34,821 bases of DNA from a virus. The first letter of the stretch is position 1, and each line of letters starts with the position of its first letter. This document shows positions 21,011 to 29,090 of this stretch, piece by piece. The translations under genes and the position numbers were made by a program. A model generated the notes under the pieces. It saw only the letters and a program-made list of their open reading frames with translations. It did not search any database and was not told the DNA's origin. Where the stretch lies: positions 1 through 34,821 of the IMG/VR virus record IMGVR_UViG_3300042445_000177. The stretch is one strand, 5' to 3'.

Positions 21011-22921
21011 ATGGCAGCATACAACATGACCCCGTACAACACATTCATCGCCAAGAGTCGTTATAGCCGTTACTTGGACGATAAAGGTCGTCGTGAGCAT
21101 TGGGATGAGACAGTAGCACGGTACTTTGACTTTATGGAAAAGCACCTACAAACGAAACAGAACTACACACTCACGAAAGAGTTGCGTAACGAATTACAAA
21201 CAGCAGTAACCGCATTGGATGTTGTACCATCTATGCGTGCAGTAATGACAGCAGGACCTGCGCTAGAGCGTCAGAATGTCGCAGCATTTAACTGTTCTTA
21301 TTTACCAATCGACGACCCCAAAGCCTTTGACGAAGCAATGTACATCCTTCTCTGTGGCACTGGTGTCGGTTTCTCTGTGGAGCAACAATATGTTTCTAAG
21401 TTACCTGAAGTTCCGACTCAGTTGTTTGATAGTAAAAGTTCTATTGTTGTGTCGGATTCTAAAGAAGGATGGGCAAAATCACTTCGCCAACTCATCGCTC
21501 TTTTGTATGCTGGCGAGATTCCAAAATTTGACGTATCTCGAGTTCGACCTGCCGGAGCAAGACTCAAGACCTTCGGTGGACGAGCTTCTGGACCCGGACC
21601 TTTGGAAGAACTTTATCGATTCTGTGTCGCCAAGTTCAAAGGGGCAGTTGGTCGCCGTCTCAGTTCCCTTGAATGCCATGATATTCTCTGCAAAATCGGG
21701 GAAGTTGTTGTTGTGGGCGGAGTCCGACGGTCGGCAATGATTAGCCTGTCTGATTTAACAGACGACAAGATGGCTCACGCTAAGGCAGGTAACTGGTGGG
21801 ATGGTCAAGGACAACGTGCGTTAGCAAACAACTCTGCTACCTATGTTGAGACTCCATCTATTGGTCAATTTATGCGTGAATGGAGTTCAATCTATGAATC
21901 ACACAGTGGAGAGCGTGGTATCTTCAATCGTGAAGCAAGTCAACAGCAAGCTGCGAAGAATGGTCGTAGGGATGCGTCGTATGCGTTTGGTACAAACCCC
22001 TGCAGTGAGATTATTCTGCGCCCTTACCAGTTCTGTAACCTCTCTAGCTGCATCATTCGCAGCACTGATAGTATTGATGATATTAGTCGTAAGATTCGTC
22101 TTGCTACCATTTTGGGTACTTTTCAGGCTAGTCTTACCGACTTCCCATACTTGCGTAAGATTTGGCAAAAGAACACCGAGGAAGAAGCACTCTTAGGTGT
22201 GTCAATGACTGGTATCTGCGACAATACTTTACTCAATAACCCTGATGATGAATCATTACCTGCTCGATTGGAGGCTCTCCGTGACCTTGCTGTTGCTACA
22301 AACGCTGAATTCGCTGATAGTATTGGTATTAACCGTTCTGTTGCTGTCACTGCCGTTAAGCCTGAAGGAACTGTTTCTCAACTCTGCTCTACTGCAAGCG
22401 GTATTCATCCTCAGCATAGTAAGTATTATATTAGACGTGTTCGTGCTGACAATAAAGACCCGCTCACCCAATTCATGATTCAAGCAGGATTTGTTGCAGA
22501 GCCTTGCGTGATGAAGCCTGAGTCAACAACAGTATTTAGCTTCCCTGTTGCTGTGGCGGATGGTGCGTTACTGCGTGAAGACTTGACTGCTATTGAGCAT
22601 CTGCGCTTGTGGTTAATCTTTCAACGTCACTACTGTGAACACAAGCCGTCTGTCACTATCTCTGTCTTAGAGAAAGAGTGGATGGATGTCGGAGCATGGA
22701 CATTTAAACACTTCGATGAGGTTACAGGTGTGTCGTTCCTACCGATGGACGGTGGAACTTACAAGCAAGCACCTTACGAGGAATGTGACGAAGAAACTTA
22801 CAACAAGTTAAAGTCGTTAGTTCCTGATACTGTGGATTGGGAGAACTTCAAAGAGTATGACGATAATGTCGAAGGCGCTCAGATGTTATCTTGCACTGCC
22901 GCAGGCGGCTGCTCTATCTAA
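21011..22921 (+). CDS. nrdJ: Ribonucleoside-triphosphate reductase, class II, adenosylcobalamin-dependent
   Basis: This is a 636-residue monomeric RNR of the Lactobacillus leichmannii type. It has C95 in NCSYLP, the radical motif N329-P330-C331-S-E333, and C342 exactly eleven residues later, matching C119, N406, C408, E410 and C419 of that enzyme. A C-terminal redox pair sits in SCTAAGGCSI (C628, C634). It converts NTPs to dNTPs with coenzyme B12, without oxygen dependence, supplying phage replication. It is about 100 residues shorter than the bacterial enzyme, with no break or intein seen. It is the last gene of the rightward arm, followed by a strong terminator. The phage enzyme would rely on host or environmental cobalamin. 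Confidence 0.93.
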   Translation: MAAYNMTPYNTFIAKSRYSRYLDDKGRREHWDETVARYFDFMEKHLQTKQNYTLTKELRNELQTAVTALDVVPSMRAVMTAGPALERQNVAAFNCSYLPIDDPKAFDEAMYILLCGTGVGFSVEQQYVSKLPEVPTQLFDSKSSIVVSDSKEGWAKSLRQLIALLYAGEIPKFDVSRVRPAGARLKTFGGRASGPGPLEELYRFCVAKFKGAVGRRLSSLECHDILCKIGEVVVVGGVRRSAMISLSDLTDDKMAHAKAGNWWDGQGQRALANNSATYVETPSIGQFMREWSSIYESHSGERGIFNREASQQQAAKNGRRDASYAFGTNPCSEIILRPYQFCNLSSCIIRSTDSIDDISRKIRLATILGTFQASLTDFPYLRKIWQKNTEEEALLGVSMTGICDNTLLNNPDDESLPARLEALRDLAVATNAEFADSIGINRSVAVTAVKPEGTVSQLCSTASGIHPQHSKYYIRRVRADNKDPLTQFMIQAGFVAEPCVMKPESTTVFSFPVAVADGALLREDLTAIEHLRLWLIFQRHYCEHKPSVTISVLEKEWMDVGAWTFKHFDEVTGVSFLPMDGGTYKQAPYEECDEETYNKLKSLVPDTVDWENFKEYDDNVEGAQMLSCTAAGGCSI

Positions 22922-22945
22922 TTCCTTGTATGTTGTAACTTATTG

Positions 22946-22972
22946 GGGGTGTCTTCGGACACCTCTTTTTTT
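22946..22972 (+). terminator. Intrinsic terminator with UUCG loop after RNR
   Basis: An 8-bp stem (22946-22953 with 22958-22965, one G-U pair) closes a TTCG tetraloop and is followed by seven T (22966-22972). This is a textbook rho-independent terminator and marks the end of the rightward arm. Confidence 0.93.
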
Positions 22973-23015
22973 ATGTCCCGAACGGGTTATTATGCTTAGT
23001 ATTTGTGCAGAAACA

Positions 23016-23033
23016 GAGAAACTTTACCGATAG
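23016..23033 (-). promoter_or_regulatory. Shared intergenic element, degenerate copy 3 (inverted)
   Basis: Read on the minus strand it is CTATCGGTAAAGTTTCTC. It keeps CTATCGGTA and TTTCTC of copy 1 in the same order, with a gap of two bases in the middle. The match is weaker than copy 2, but it falls again in a main non-coding region. Confidence 0.45.
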
Positions 23034-23096
23034 GGAAAGATGTTACTTAAACAACACATTTTGTTACATTTCACACACAAATGTTACTTTTCTTTC

Positions 23097-23170
23097 ACAT
23101 TTTGCACAAAATTGTCATTTTTAACGTTTATTCTGCACTTTATCCTACAATATGTTACTGTGCAAAATGT
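23097..23170. repeat. 12-bp perfect inverted repeat
   Basis: ACATTTTGCACA (23097-23108) is the exact reverse complement of TGTGCAAAATGT (23159-23170), with 50 bp between. An incomplete third relative, CACATTTTGT, lies just upstream (about 23055-23064). This could be paired binding sites for one protein. Confidence 0.6.
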
Positions 23171-23241
23171 ATCTCATTGTGTACATTATTGGGGTTAATG
23201 TATAAAATATGATACAATTTATGTGTAATATACTACACAAT

Positions 23242-23676
23242 TTACTTGAATGGGCGAGTGCCTTGACGGTCGATTGTAAGTGCTTGTCTACGAGGTGGTC
23301 TAGCAGGGCTATCAGGAACGCTTATATGAGTCCATGAGCCAAATTCTTCAATGATTTGGTCATACCCTATGTTGGCTGCAATGCAAGCCTCTACGACCTC
23401 TCTAGGGGTCATGCCGGGGACTCTAATATCTGCTGCACAACCGATACGGTGTTGGCTAGTATCTCGTGAGCCTACAGCATCGTTCACTGCTTTAGAGCGA
23501 AAGGCAGAGTTGACGATAATCGGCTTGTTGATTAGCTTTCTAACTTGCTCTAAGAGTCCTGCAGTACGCACTAGATTGGCTATCTCGGTAGCGTTAGGGG
23601 TGTTATCTAACCCTTTACGCTGACCAATCTCCGATACAGTCATTTCCTGTAAGGAGAAGTTCTCAGTTAATTTCAC
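23242..23676 (-). CDS. Endolysin, M15-type D-Ala-D-Ala peptidase
   Basis: GTG at 23676 is the start and overlaps the holin stop (GTGA). The 144-residue product has the M15 zinc site: H76 and D83 in SQHRIGCAAD, and H117 in SWTHISV, with the substrate-binding SAFRSKAVN ahead. It cleaves peptide cross-links in peptidoglycan to release progeny. No signal peptide or membrane anchor is present, so release through a holin is expected. The C-terminal tail is basic (RPPRRQALTIDRQG). It is the last gene of the leftward arm, immediately after the holin. Confidence 0.9.
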   Translation of the reverse strand: MKLTENFSLQEMTVSEIGQRKGLDNTPNATEIANLVRTAGLLEQVRKLINKPIIVNSAFRSKAVNDAVGSRDTSQHRIGCAADIRVPGMTPREVVEACIAANIGYDQIIEEFGSWTHISVPDSPARPPRRQALTIDRQGTRPFK

Positions 23677-24047
23677 TTAGCTCTACCATTCTTAGCGTAG
23701 AACATTGTCCTATCACCAAACAGGTAGAACCCTACGATAGCTGCAAAGTTATCTACTTCGGTGCTAGGGACTCCTGCAATGTGTGTCCAAGCCCATGCTC
23801 CAAGGGCTACAGCGACCACTAGCGGACGCTGAAGACGTACAATCGCCTCTACCCACAAGTAAGACGGATTAGAGCCACCAGCTTCGTTTAAAGCCTTGAA
23901 CATATCTAAGTCTATTTGCTTAACTTGAGTGTACTGCTCAATCGTGGCTGGTTTGAAGTTCTCAGGAGCGACAAACTTGGCAATTAACGACTTACCTAAG
24001 TCTACCGCTAAAGGTGCAAACGCTGCTAGGAGTGTTATTGGGTCCAT
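23673..24047 (-). CDS. Holin, GTA_holin_3TM-like
   Basis: The product is 124 residues. It begins with MDPITLLAAFAPLAVDLGKSLIAKFV (a likely amphipathic or membrane helix), then a soluble middle, then VRLQRPLVVAVALGAWAWTHIAG and AAIVGFYLFGDRTMFY. This gives three membrane-associated segments. The RLQRPLV...GDRTMF pattern matches the 3-TM holin family first noted in gene transfer agents. It lets endolysin reach the cell wall. It lies directly before the M15 endolysin gene with overlapping stop and start, a standard lysis cassette. Confidence 0.8.
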   Translation of the reverse strand: MDPITLLAAFAPLAVDLGKSLIAKFVAPENFKPATIEQYTQVKQIDLDMFKALNEAGGSNPSYLWVEAIVRLQRPLVVAVALGAWAWTHIAGVPSTEVDNFAAIVGFYLFGDRTMFYAKNGRAK

Positions 24048-25753
24048 TATTTAGCTTCTCCGTCTTCACGAAGCATTTGATTGTACAAGTCTGCTCCAGC
24101 AGCACCAAACATACCTGTATTGTTTTCTAGTGCTTTTTTTACCGCTGAACGAGCTGCACTGGGTGATTTCATCAGTTGTTTAGCAGCGCCGTATGTCAGT
24201 CCAGAGGCAACTAATATAGGAATAGCGACTTGTGGAATAATCAAGGCTGTGGCAACACCTGTAGTCGCTTTAGAGGCTATCATTACACCTTTGAGCATAC
24301 CGACAGGGTCTTGTTTACCAAGCACATTTAAGGCTCGTTGTGCAGTTTCGTTCAAAGCACCTTTACCACCGCCAGCACTGAGAATTGTCTGTGCTTGTGC
24401 AGCAGCAGCTTGTGATAACTGTTCAGGGTTAAAGATACCGCCTTTAGGTGTTGCACGTTTAGACGCATCAGCAAAGCTATACAACTTAGCCCAAGCAGCG
24501 TCTGCATTAGCAATAAGACCATCTTTATCAACTCGACTAATGAATTGATTAAGGTTTGCTAACACATCTCCATATCCTGATTTTAATGCTTCAGGCACTG
24601 CGCCTGTTTTACCATCTAGTTTAGAAACTTCACTCTTTAACCATTCTTGAACTTTTTTAATACCTTCACCAGATATTTCGCCGTTCTTGTCAATCTTGTT
24701 TCCAAGGTTAACATTTAAACTGTTCATTAATTTTTTACGGACAAACTCACGTTCTTGAGGATTTGCAAGAGTGTCTACAGCGTCTTTCATCGCTGTGTTA
24801 ATACCTTGTTTATATTCTGTGTCTAAAGGGTTTTTACCGATAGAAGACAAAGCATCATCATAATATTTACTGATTTGACTCTGTGTATAAGCAACTGCTT
24901 GTTGTCCGGGTTTAACAGTTGCAGGTACTTTTTGACCCAAAGTAGACAACACATCATCAGCAACAACGCCGTTGAAGGCTTTGTTAATCTTATCCGCTTT
25001 TGGACCTAAACCAAAACTTTCAATCTGTCTAAAGAGCCAACCCGGTGCGCCTTCGTAGGCTTGTCCGGGAGATACAGGAACACCTTGGTCCATTAGCTCA
25101 CGAGCGCCTTCTTTTAATCTAGGAGTTAACGCACCAATTAAGTTGTCAGTAACTTTACCAAGAATAGCTCCGCCAGCAACTTGCTTTGCTTTGTCTGCTA
25201 ATAAGTCAAACGTGCTTTCATACTTACCTTCTAACGGCTGAGTAGATGCGCCAATAGCGCCGCCGACATAACCTTTACCGGGTATCAAACGATTAACAGG
25301 ACTTGCAACAGCGCCAATCAGTTGCGGTACATCAAATCCTGACATTCCTGCTTCTTGCCGGGTCTGTGCGTATTGTTGTTGCACATCTTCTGCAATCTGC
25401 CGCCCTCTTTCGCCACCTAACACCTGTGTAGCAGCTAGAACTGGGTTCACTACAGCGCCCTTAAACACACCTGTAGCGGTGGCTTCTAGTGGAGTAGTTG
25501 GTTGTACAACAGCAGCACGACCACGACGAGGCATACCAACAGCAGCGCCTCCGCCTGTCTCAGCCATGACTTCGCTACGGACATCAGGAACTGTTTGTGT
25601 TGCAGCAATAACAGGTTTAAAACCAATCTGAGAAGAGAACTCAGTAAATGGAATATCGCTATAGAACTTCTCGTGAAAGCCCTTAGCTAATTGCTCGTCA
25701 GAAATATCTGCATATTGTGGGTATTGCTTACGAATATCCGCTAATGTAGCCAT
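24047..25753 (-). CDS. Internal virion / DNA ejection protein (largest)
   Basis: This 568-residue protein has a soluble N-terminal part with IRKQYPQYADISDEQLAKGFHEKFYSD (typical head of such proteins). A Gly/Ala-rich middle with possible membrane-seeking stretches follows (PVLAATQVLGG, GGAILGKVTDNLIGAL). Near the C terminus there is a hydrophobic segment around 495-525 (GVATALIIPQVAIPILVASGLTYG, split). That segment could form part of the channel by which podoviral ejection proteins pass DNA through the envelope. No transglycosylase motif is seen. It lies with two other internal-protein genes between tail and lysis genes. Function is inferred from position and composition. Confidence 0.7.
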   Translation of the reverse strand: MATLADIRKQYPQYADISDEQLAKGFHEKFYSDIPFTEFSSQIGFKPVIAATQTVPDVRSEVMAETGGGAAVGMPRRGRAAVVQPTTPLEATATGVFKGAVVNPVLAATQVLGGERGRQIAEDVQQQYAQTRQEAGMSGFDVPQLIGAVASPVNRLIPGKGYVGGAIGASTQPLEGKYESTFDLLADKAKQVAGGAILGKVTDNLIGALTPRLKEGARELMDQGVPVSPGQAYEGAPGWLFRQIESFGLGPKADKINKAFNGVVADDVLSTLGQKVPATVKPGQQAVAYTQSQISKYYDDALSSIGKNPLDTEYKQGINTAMKDAVDTLANPQEREFVRKKLMNSLNVNLGNKIDKNGEISGEGIKKVQEWLKSEVSKLDGKTGAVPEALKSGYGDVLANLNQFISRVDKDGLIANADAAWAKLYSFADASKRATPKGGIFNPEQLSQAAAAQAQTILSAGGGKGALNETAQRALNVLGKQDPVGMLKGVMIASKATTGVATALIIPQVAIPILVASGLTYGAAKQLMKSPSAARSAVKKALENNTGMFGAAGADLYNQMLREDGEAK

Positions 25754-26847
25754 TATTTCTTCCTTAAGCCTAGAGGGTCGTTGTTGTCTGGTGCTGTAGC
25801 ACTGGGAGTAACGGAGTAGTTACCTTTAAACCCTTTAAGCGTGCCGTTTTCTTCGTAATACTGCGATGCGTTAATTTTAGCATCTGCAGCATCTTGAATC
25901 TGCTTACGCAGTGCTTTTAAACGGTTTAAGTTGTCTCTCTTAGGCTGGGCTGTGTTATAAGCACGAGCAAGTAACTGTTCACCTTCTCGAGCAGCAAACT
26001 GACCACCGAGAACGGCTCGTAAGTTAGACTGTGCCACACCGCCGATTAAGTCTTTGGCTTCTGCTGCTTTAGGGTGTGTATAGGAAATTGTACCTGTCTT
26101 GTCAGACAAACCGACAATCTTACCTGACGTAGCGCCTTCAGGCTCTGTCTCAATAATCTTAATAGCATCATCAAGCATTTGTAAATTCTTAGTGATTGTT
26201 GTGCTACCACCAGCGGACACAAAGTCAGTGTACTCTTTGCTGAACTTAGTATCAACTGCTTTCTGTGCTGGAGTTAATTTACCAATGTCAATCCCAGCCG
26301 CACCTGCAGCACCTGCGGTAGCTTGTTTAGCAGCCTGAGCAGGAGTCAGTCCTTTTGGTACTTCACGTACAACTTCTTGTGTTAAAGCATTTACTAACTG
26401 AATCCTATCACCTAAGTCAACCTGAATAAGTCTTCCTGCTTCTGCTTGTTGTGTCCGAGCCTCAGCTAAGATAGTCTCTGCTGCAGTCTTTTGACGACCT
26501 AAACCAGCAGCTTCTATACGGTCTGCTTCACGCACTGCTTGCATGGCTTCTGCTGGTGCAAACGGCTGTAATGCACGAGCAAAGTCTCTAGCACCTTGGG
26601 CTGTAGACAAATCAAACTGTGAAGACAGTTGTTTAATCTGCGAGATTTTCTCTAATTCAGCGTCTCCACCAAGTAAACCACCTACAGCACGACCAACACC
26701 AGCTCCGCCCTGATAGATAGAGTATTGCGCTCTTTCCATTGGACTGAGCTGTGCAAACCTAAACGCATTAGAAGCGTCTGTAGTTTGACGCTGACGCATT
26801 AACTGCTCAGGAGATACTCCGAATAAACCGCTTACGATTTCTGCCAT
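25753..26847 (-). CDS. Internal virion protein
   Basis: The product is 364 residues, Ala/Gln/Arg-rich and largely helical. Its N terminus MAEIVSGLFGVSPEQLMRQRQ includes a short hydrophobic patch, followed by a long middle with coiled coil (AAETILAEARTQQAEAGRLI) and an end in GNYSVTPSATAPDNNDPLGLRKK. Its stop overlaps the next start (TAATG). The three-gene group of Ala-rich, helical proteins is what I expect for podoviral ejection proteins that leave the virion with DNA. No enzymatic domain is recognised. Confidence 0.68.
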   Translation of the reverse strand: MAEIVSGLFGVSPEQLMRQRQTTDASNAFRFAQLSPMERAQYSIYQGGAGVGRAVGGLLGGDAELEKISQIKQLSSQFDLSTAQGARDFARALQPFAPAEAMQAVREADRIEAAGLGRQKTAAETILAEARTQQAEAGRLIQVDLGDRIQLVNALTQEVVREVPKGLTPAQAAKQATAGAAGAAGIDIGKLTPAQKAVDTKFSKEYTDFVSAGGSTTITKNLQMLDDAIKIIETEPEGATSGKIVGLSDKTGTISYTHPKAAEAKDLIGGVAQSNLRAVLGGQFAAREGEQLLARAYNTAQPKRDNLNRLKALRKQIQDAADAKINASQYYEENGTLKGFKGNYSVTPSATAPDNNDPLGLRKK

Positions 26848-26856
26848 GATTTTTCC

Positions 26857-27981
26857 TTATCCTGCCAACAATTCTGGACCTTGGTTAAACAAACCACTAA
26901 ACCAGCTACTTGCACCCCCGCCGCCGCCGCTCATTCCACCCATGCCACCGCCGATAGCGCTTAGGGCAGAACCCATTGGACTGTAGCCTTGATATTGACT
27001 GTATGCTGTTGCTGCGGCTTGCTGTGGGTCTAAATACAAACGACCTGCTTGCGCTCCTGCATTTGCATACCGACCTGCCAAGTCTTGAGACAACATAAAT
27101 GGCTGTTGTCCGAGTTGTTCAGTTGTCCGCAATAATCCTAACTGAGCTTCTAAAGGACCGTACCCAGCAGTTGTGAGTCTTGGAACTTGTCCAAGCAAAT
27201 CTCCGCCTGTGCCAAATAGACCAGCACCGAATACAGCACGTTTTTGACCATATACATCTGCCTGTGCGGCTAACTCTGCGTCTTGTTGCGCCCGTGCATT
27301 AAAGAGTGCCTGTGCTAACGGATTGGCAGGAGCAGAGCCTGTGCCAGTCTGCACACCTAGACCGCCTGTACCACGACCATAATTAGCAGTAGCCAGTCTT
27401 GCTTCTTCAGCAGCACGTCCGGGAGCTAACAACCCTTGTTGCTGCGTCATATATTGCTGTGCAGCCTGTTCAGGAGAAGTAGCAAGATACTGTTGACCAA
27501 GATTAAACAGTGACTGAGCGCCACCAGTTAACGGCTGTGCCATCGCTCCGATTTGTGTTGGGTCATACCCGCCAGCAGCACCAAAGAGGCGCTGTTGAAT
27601 CGCCTGTAGCTCTGGTGACAGTGTATACCTGCCTTGCCCTTCAGGAGTAAACTGTGACGAGCCAAAGGCTGTAGTCATCCCCATTGGCTTGAACAGCGCC
27701 ATTGCTGAGGCACGTTCGGCAGCAGCTCTTAATGCTTCTGCTTGTCCTTTCGACGCATCAGCAGCTTTTCCACCAGATATTAAACCACCAACTAAACTGA
27801 GGGCGGGACTTACTATCTTGTCAATAAAGAACTCAGGAAGTCCAGTCTTAGGGTTGATAGTACCAGAGCCTCCAACACTCTTTAGAAGCTGTGCTTCTTC
27901 AGGGGTGATATGCGCCAACATAGTGTCGCCATTTCGACCATACTGTTGTAACTTCTCTGCTGTTTGTTTAATATTCTTCAT
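26857..27981 (-). CDS. Internal virion protein, Gly/Ala-rich
   Basis: The product is 374 residues. After a short charged start there is a hydrophobic stretch SPALSLVGGLISGGKAAD (about residues 57-74). A long Gln/Ala/Gly-rich region follows (GTAFGSSQ..., QQYMTQQQGLLAPG), and then a very Gly-rich end near 345-360 with GGMGGMSGGGGGASSWFSGLF. Low-complexity, membrane-seeking composition is typical of small ejection proteins in podoviruses. It stands first of the three internal-protein genes. No catalytic residues are visible. Confidence 0.68.
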   Translation of the reverse strand: MKNIKQTAEKLQQYGRNGDTMLAHITPEEAQLLKSVGGSGTINPKTGLPEFFIDKIVSPALSLVGGLISGGKAADASKGQAEALRAAAERASAMALFKPMGMTTAFGSSQFTPEGQGRYTLSPELQAIQQRLFGAAGGYDPTQIGAMAQPLTGGAQSLFNLGQQYLATSPEQAAQQYMTQQQGLLAPGRAAEEARLATANYGRGTGGLGVQTGTGSAPANPLAQALFNARAQQDAELAAQADVYGQKRAVFGAGLFGTGGDLLGQVPRLTTAGYGPLEAQLGLLRTTEQLGQQPFMLSQDLAGRYANAGAQAGRLYLDPQQAAATAYSQYQGYSPMGSALSAIGGGMGGMSGGGGGASSWFSGLFNQGPELLAG

Positions 27982-28014
27982 TTAGTATCTCTTTATAAAT
28001 ATACTTTAATCGTC

Positions 28015-28302
28015 TTACTGTTTAGGATACATTGCCTTGACAGCTAAACAATCAGCGATGTATTTGTCAATTTGTACTTGGTCTCCCTTTACTACACCAT
28101 CAACATAATCGTTGATAGAAGGATACGCTAATGCTCTTTTCTGACCGTAAGTCAACGCATTAAAAGCTGCATCTTGTTTTTGTTTATTTAATTCAGTAGC
28201 CTCAGCTTCTGTGATTGGTGTTTTGTCACCAATTAGATGGTCTTGCGAACCATCAAGTTCATAAGCATAAGTTTCATTGTTTGAAGATTTATAATATTTC
28301 AT
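28015..28302 (-). CDS. Hypothetical tail-associated protein
   Basis: This 95-residue protein begins KYYKSSNNETYAYELDGSQDHLI and ends with AYPSINDYVDGVVKGDQVQIDKYIADCLAVKAMYPK. The end pattern (YPS-I-D-Y-D..V.G...Q...Y...C..VK..YP) is one I recognise from small proteins beside phage tail fibre genes, often annotated as tail-fibre assembly or XkdW-like. It lies directly after a tail fibre-like gene, which supports that role. The activity is unknown. Confidence 0.68.
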   Translation of the reverse strand: MKYYKSSNNETYAYELDGSQDHLIGDKTPITEAEATELNKQKQDAAFNALTYGQKRALAYPSINDYVDGVVKGDQVQIDKYIADCLAVKAMYPKQ

Positions 28303-28310
28303 TTTATATC

Positions 28311-29081
28311 CTACCTAAATTCACGAAAAACAACAGTATTTAAAAAAAATGTTTCATATTTATAGGTCGAACCGGGAGCAACAATAGCAAACATTGACGC
28401 TGGAACACTTCCTGTATACCCCCAAGTACCTCTTAAAAGGACTCCATTGACAGTGATAGCAGCGTATCCTCCGTTGTCAGCACCAGTATTGGTCGACCCT
28501 TCAACAAACACACCAATTACTTTTCCAGTGCTGTTTGTATAAGTTGTGCCTGCAGTACGAGTAACACTTTGCCACTCTTGACCACTACCGAATACAGAAG
28601 ATGATGATGAAGTCCAAGATGTTCCATTAGACGTAAGTACGTTTCCAGAAGTGCTGGGAGCTACTGAGTTAATACCTGATGTACCGTTCCCAACTAACAC
28701 AGCATTAGCAGCCAAAGTAGAACGACCTGTTCCTCCATCAGCAACAGCTAAGTCAGTAATGCCTGCGATAGTGCCGCCGGTAATTGCAACAGCGTTTGCA
28801 TTTTGGGTAGACATAGTACCGAGACCAGCGGTTGCTGTATCTACTGCTGCCTTCACAAACGCAGTATTTGCTATTTGAGTAGTATTAGAACCAGAAGTTG
28901 CTGTTGGGGAAGTAGGTGTTCCAGTCAGATTTGGGCTATTAATATCTGCTTTTGATGCAACCGCATTAGCAATCGCAGATAACTCCGTATCAATTTCTGC
29001 ACCTTTAACAATCTTTCCTGAGTTGCCTGTAGGAAGGCTATCCTTAGCGGTGAAGTTTGTTGCTTTTACATAATTTGCCAT
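28311..29081 (-). CDS. Second tail fibre / spike-like protein
   Basis: This is a 256-residue protein. Residues 1 to about 35 have MANYVKATNFTAKDSLPTGN and KGAEIDTELSAIANAVASKADINSP, the usual start of phage fibres with a shared attachment motif. Then come Thr/Ser/Gly-rich repeats (NLTGTPTSPTATSG, LAVADGGTGRSTLAANAVLVGNG) common in fibre shafts, and an aromatic, compact C-terminal domain. It is likely a tail appendage, perhaps a second receptor-binding protein or a short connecting fibre. It is not close to the large tail fibre in sequence except for shared GTG-rich style. Confidence 0.78.
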   Translation of the reverse strand: MANYVKATNFTAKDSLPTGNSGKIVKGAEIDTELSAIANAVASKADINSPNLTGTPTSPTATSGSNTTQIANTAFVKAAVDTATAGLGTMSTQNANAVAITGGTIAGITDLAVADGGTGRSTLAANAVLVGNGTSGINSVAPSTSGNVLTSNGTSWTSSSSSVFGSGQEWQSVTRTAGTTYTNSTGKVIGVFVEGSTNTGADNGGYAAITVNGVLLRGTWGYTGSVPASMFAIVAPGSTYKYETFFLNTVVFREFR

Positions 29082-29090
29082 GTCTTATCC

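Larger units (their letters stand above)
22973..23241. other. Convergent non-coding region with iterated repeats
   Basis: 269 bp without a credible gene lie between the ends of the two arms. The region is AT-rich. It carries ATGTTACT three times (about 23040, 23081 and 23152), CACATTTTG twice, ACATTT/AAATGT (23066-23071 with 23079-23084), TGTGTA/TACACA (23222-23227 with 23234-23239) and a 12-bp inverted repeat. It also holds a degenerate copy of the shared intergenic element. No U-run terminator for the leftward arm is seen. It may serve as a second origin or a packaging/recombination site, but nothing decides this. Confidence 0.65.

Noticed and set aside
21011-22921. Intein or frameshift inside the reductase gene
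   Set aside because: The frame is continuous and the catalytic spacing matches the family; the shorter length needs no intein or break.
23222-23239. TGTGTA/TACACA hairpin as the terminator of the leftward arm
   Set aside because: The stem is short and AT-rich, and no T-run follows on the minus strand.
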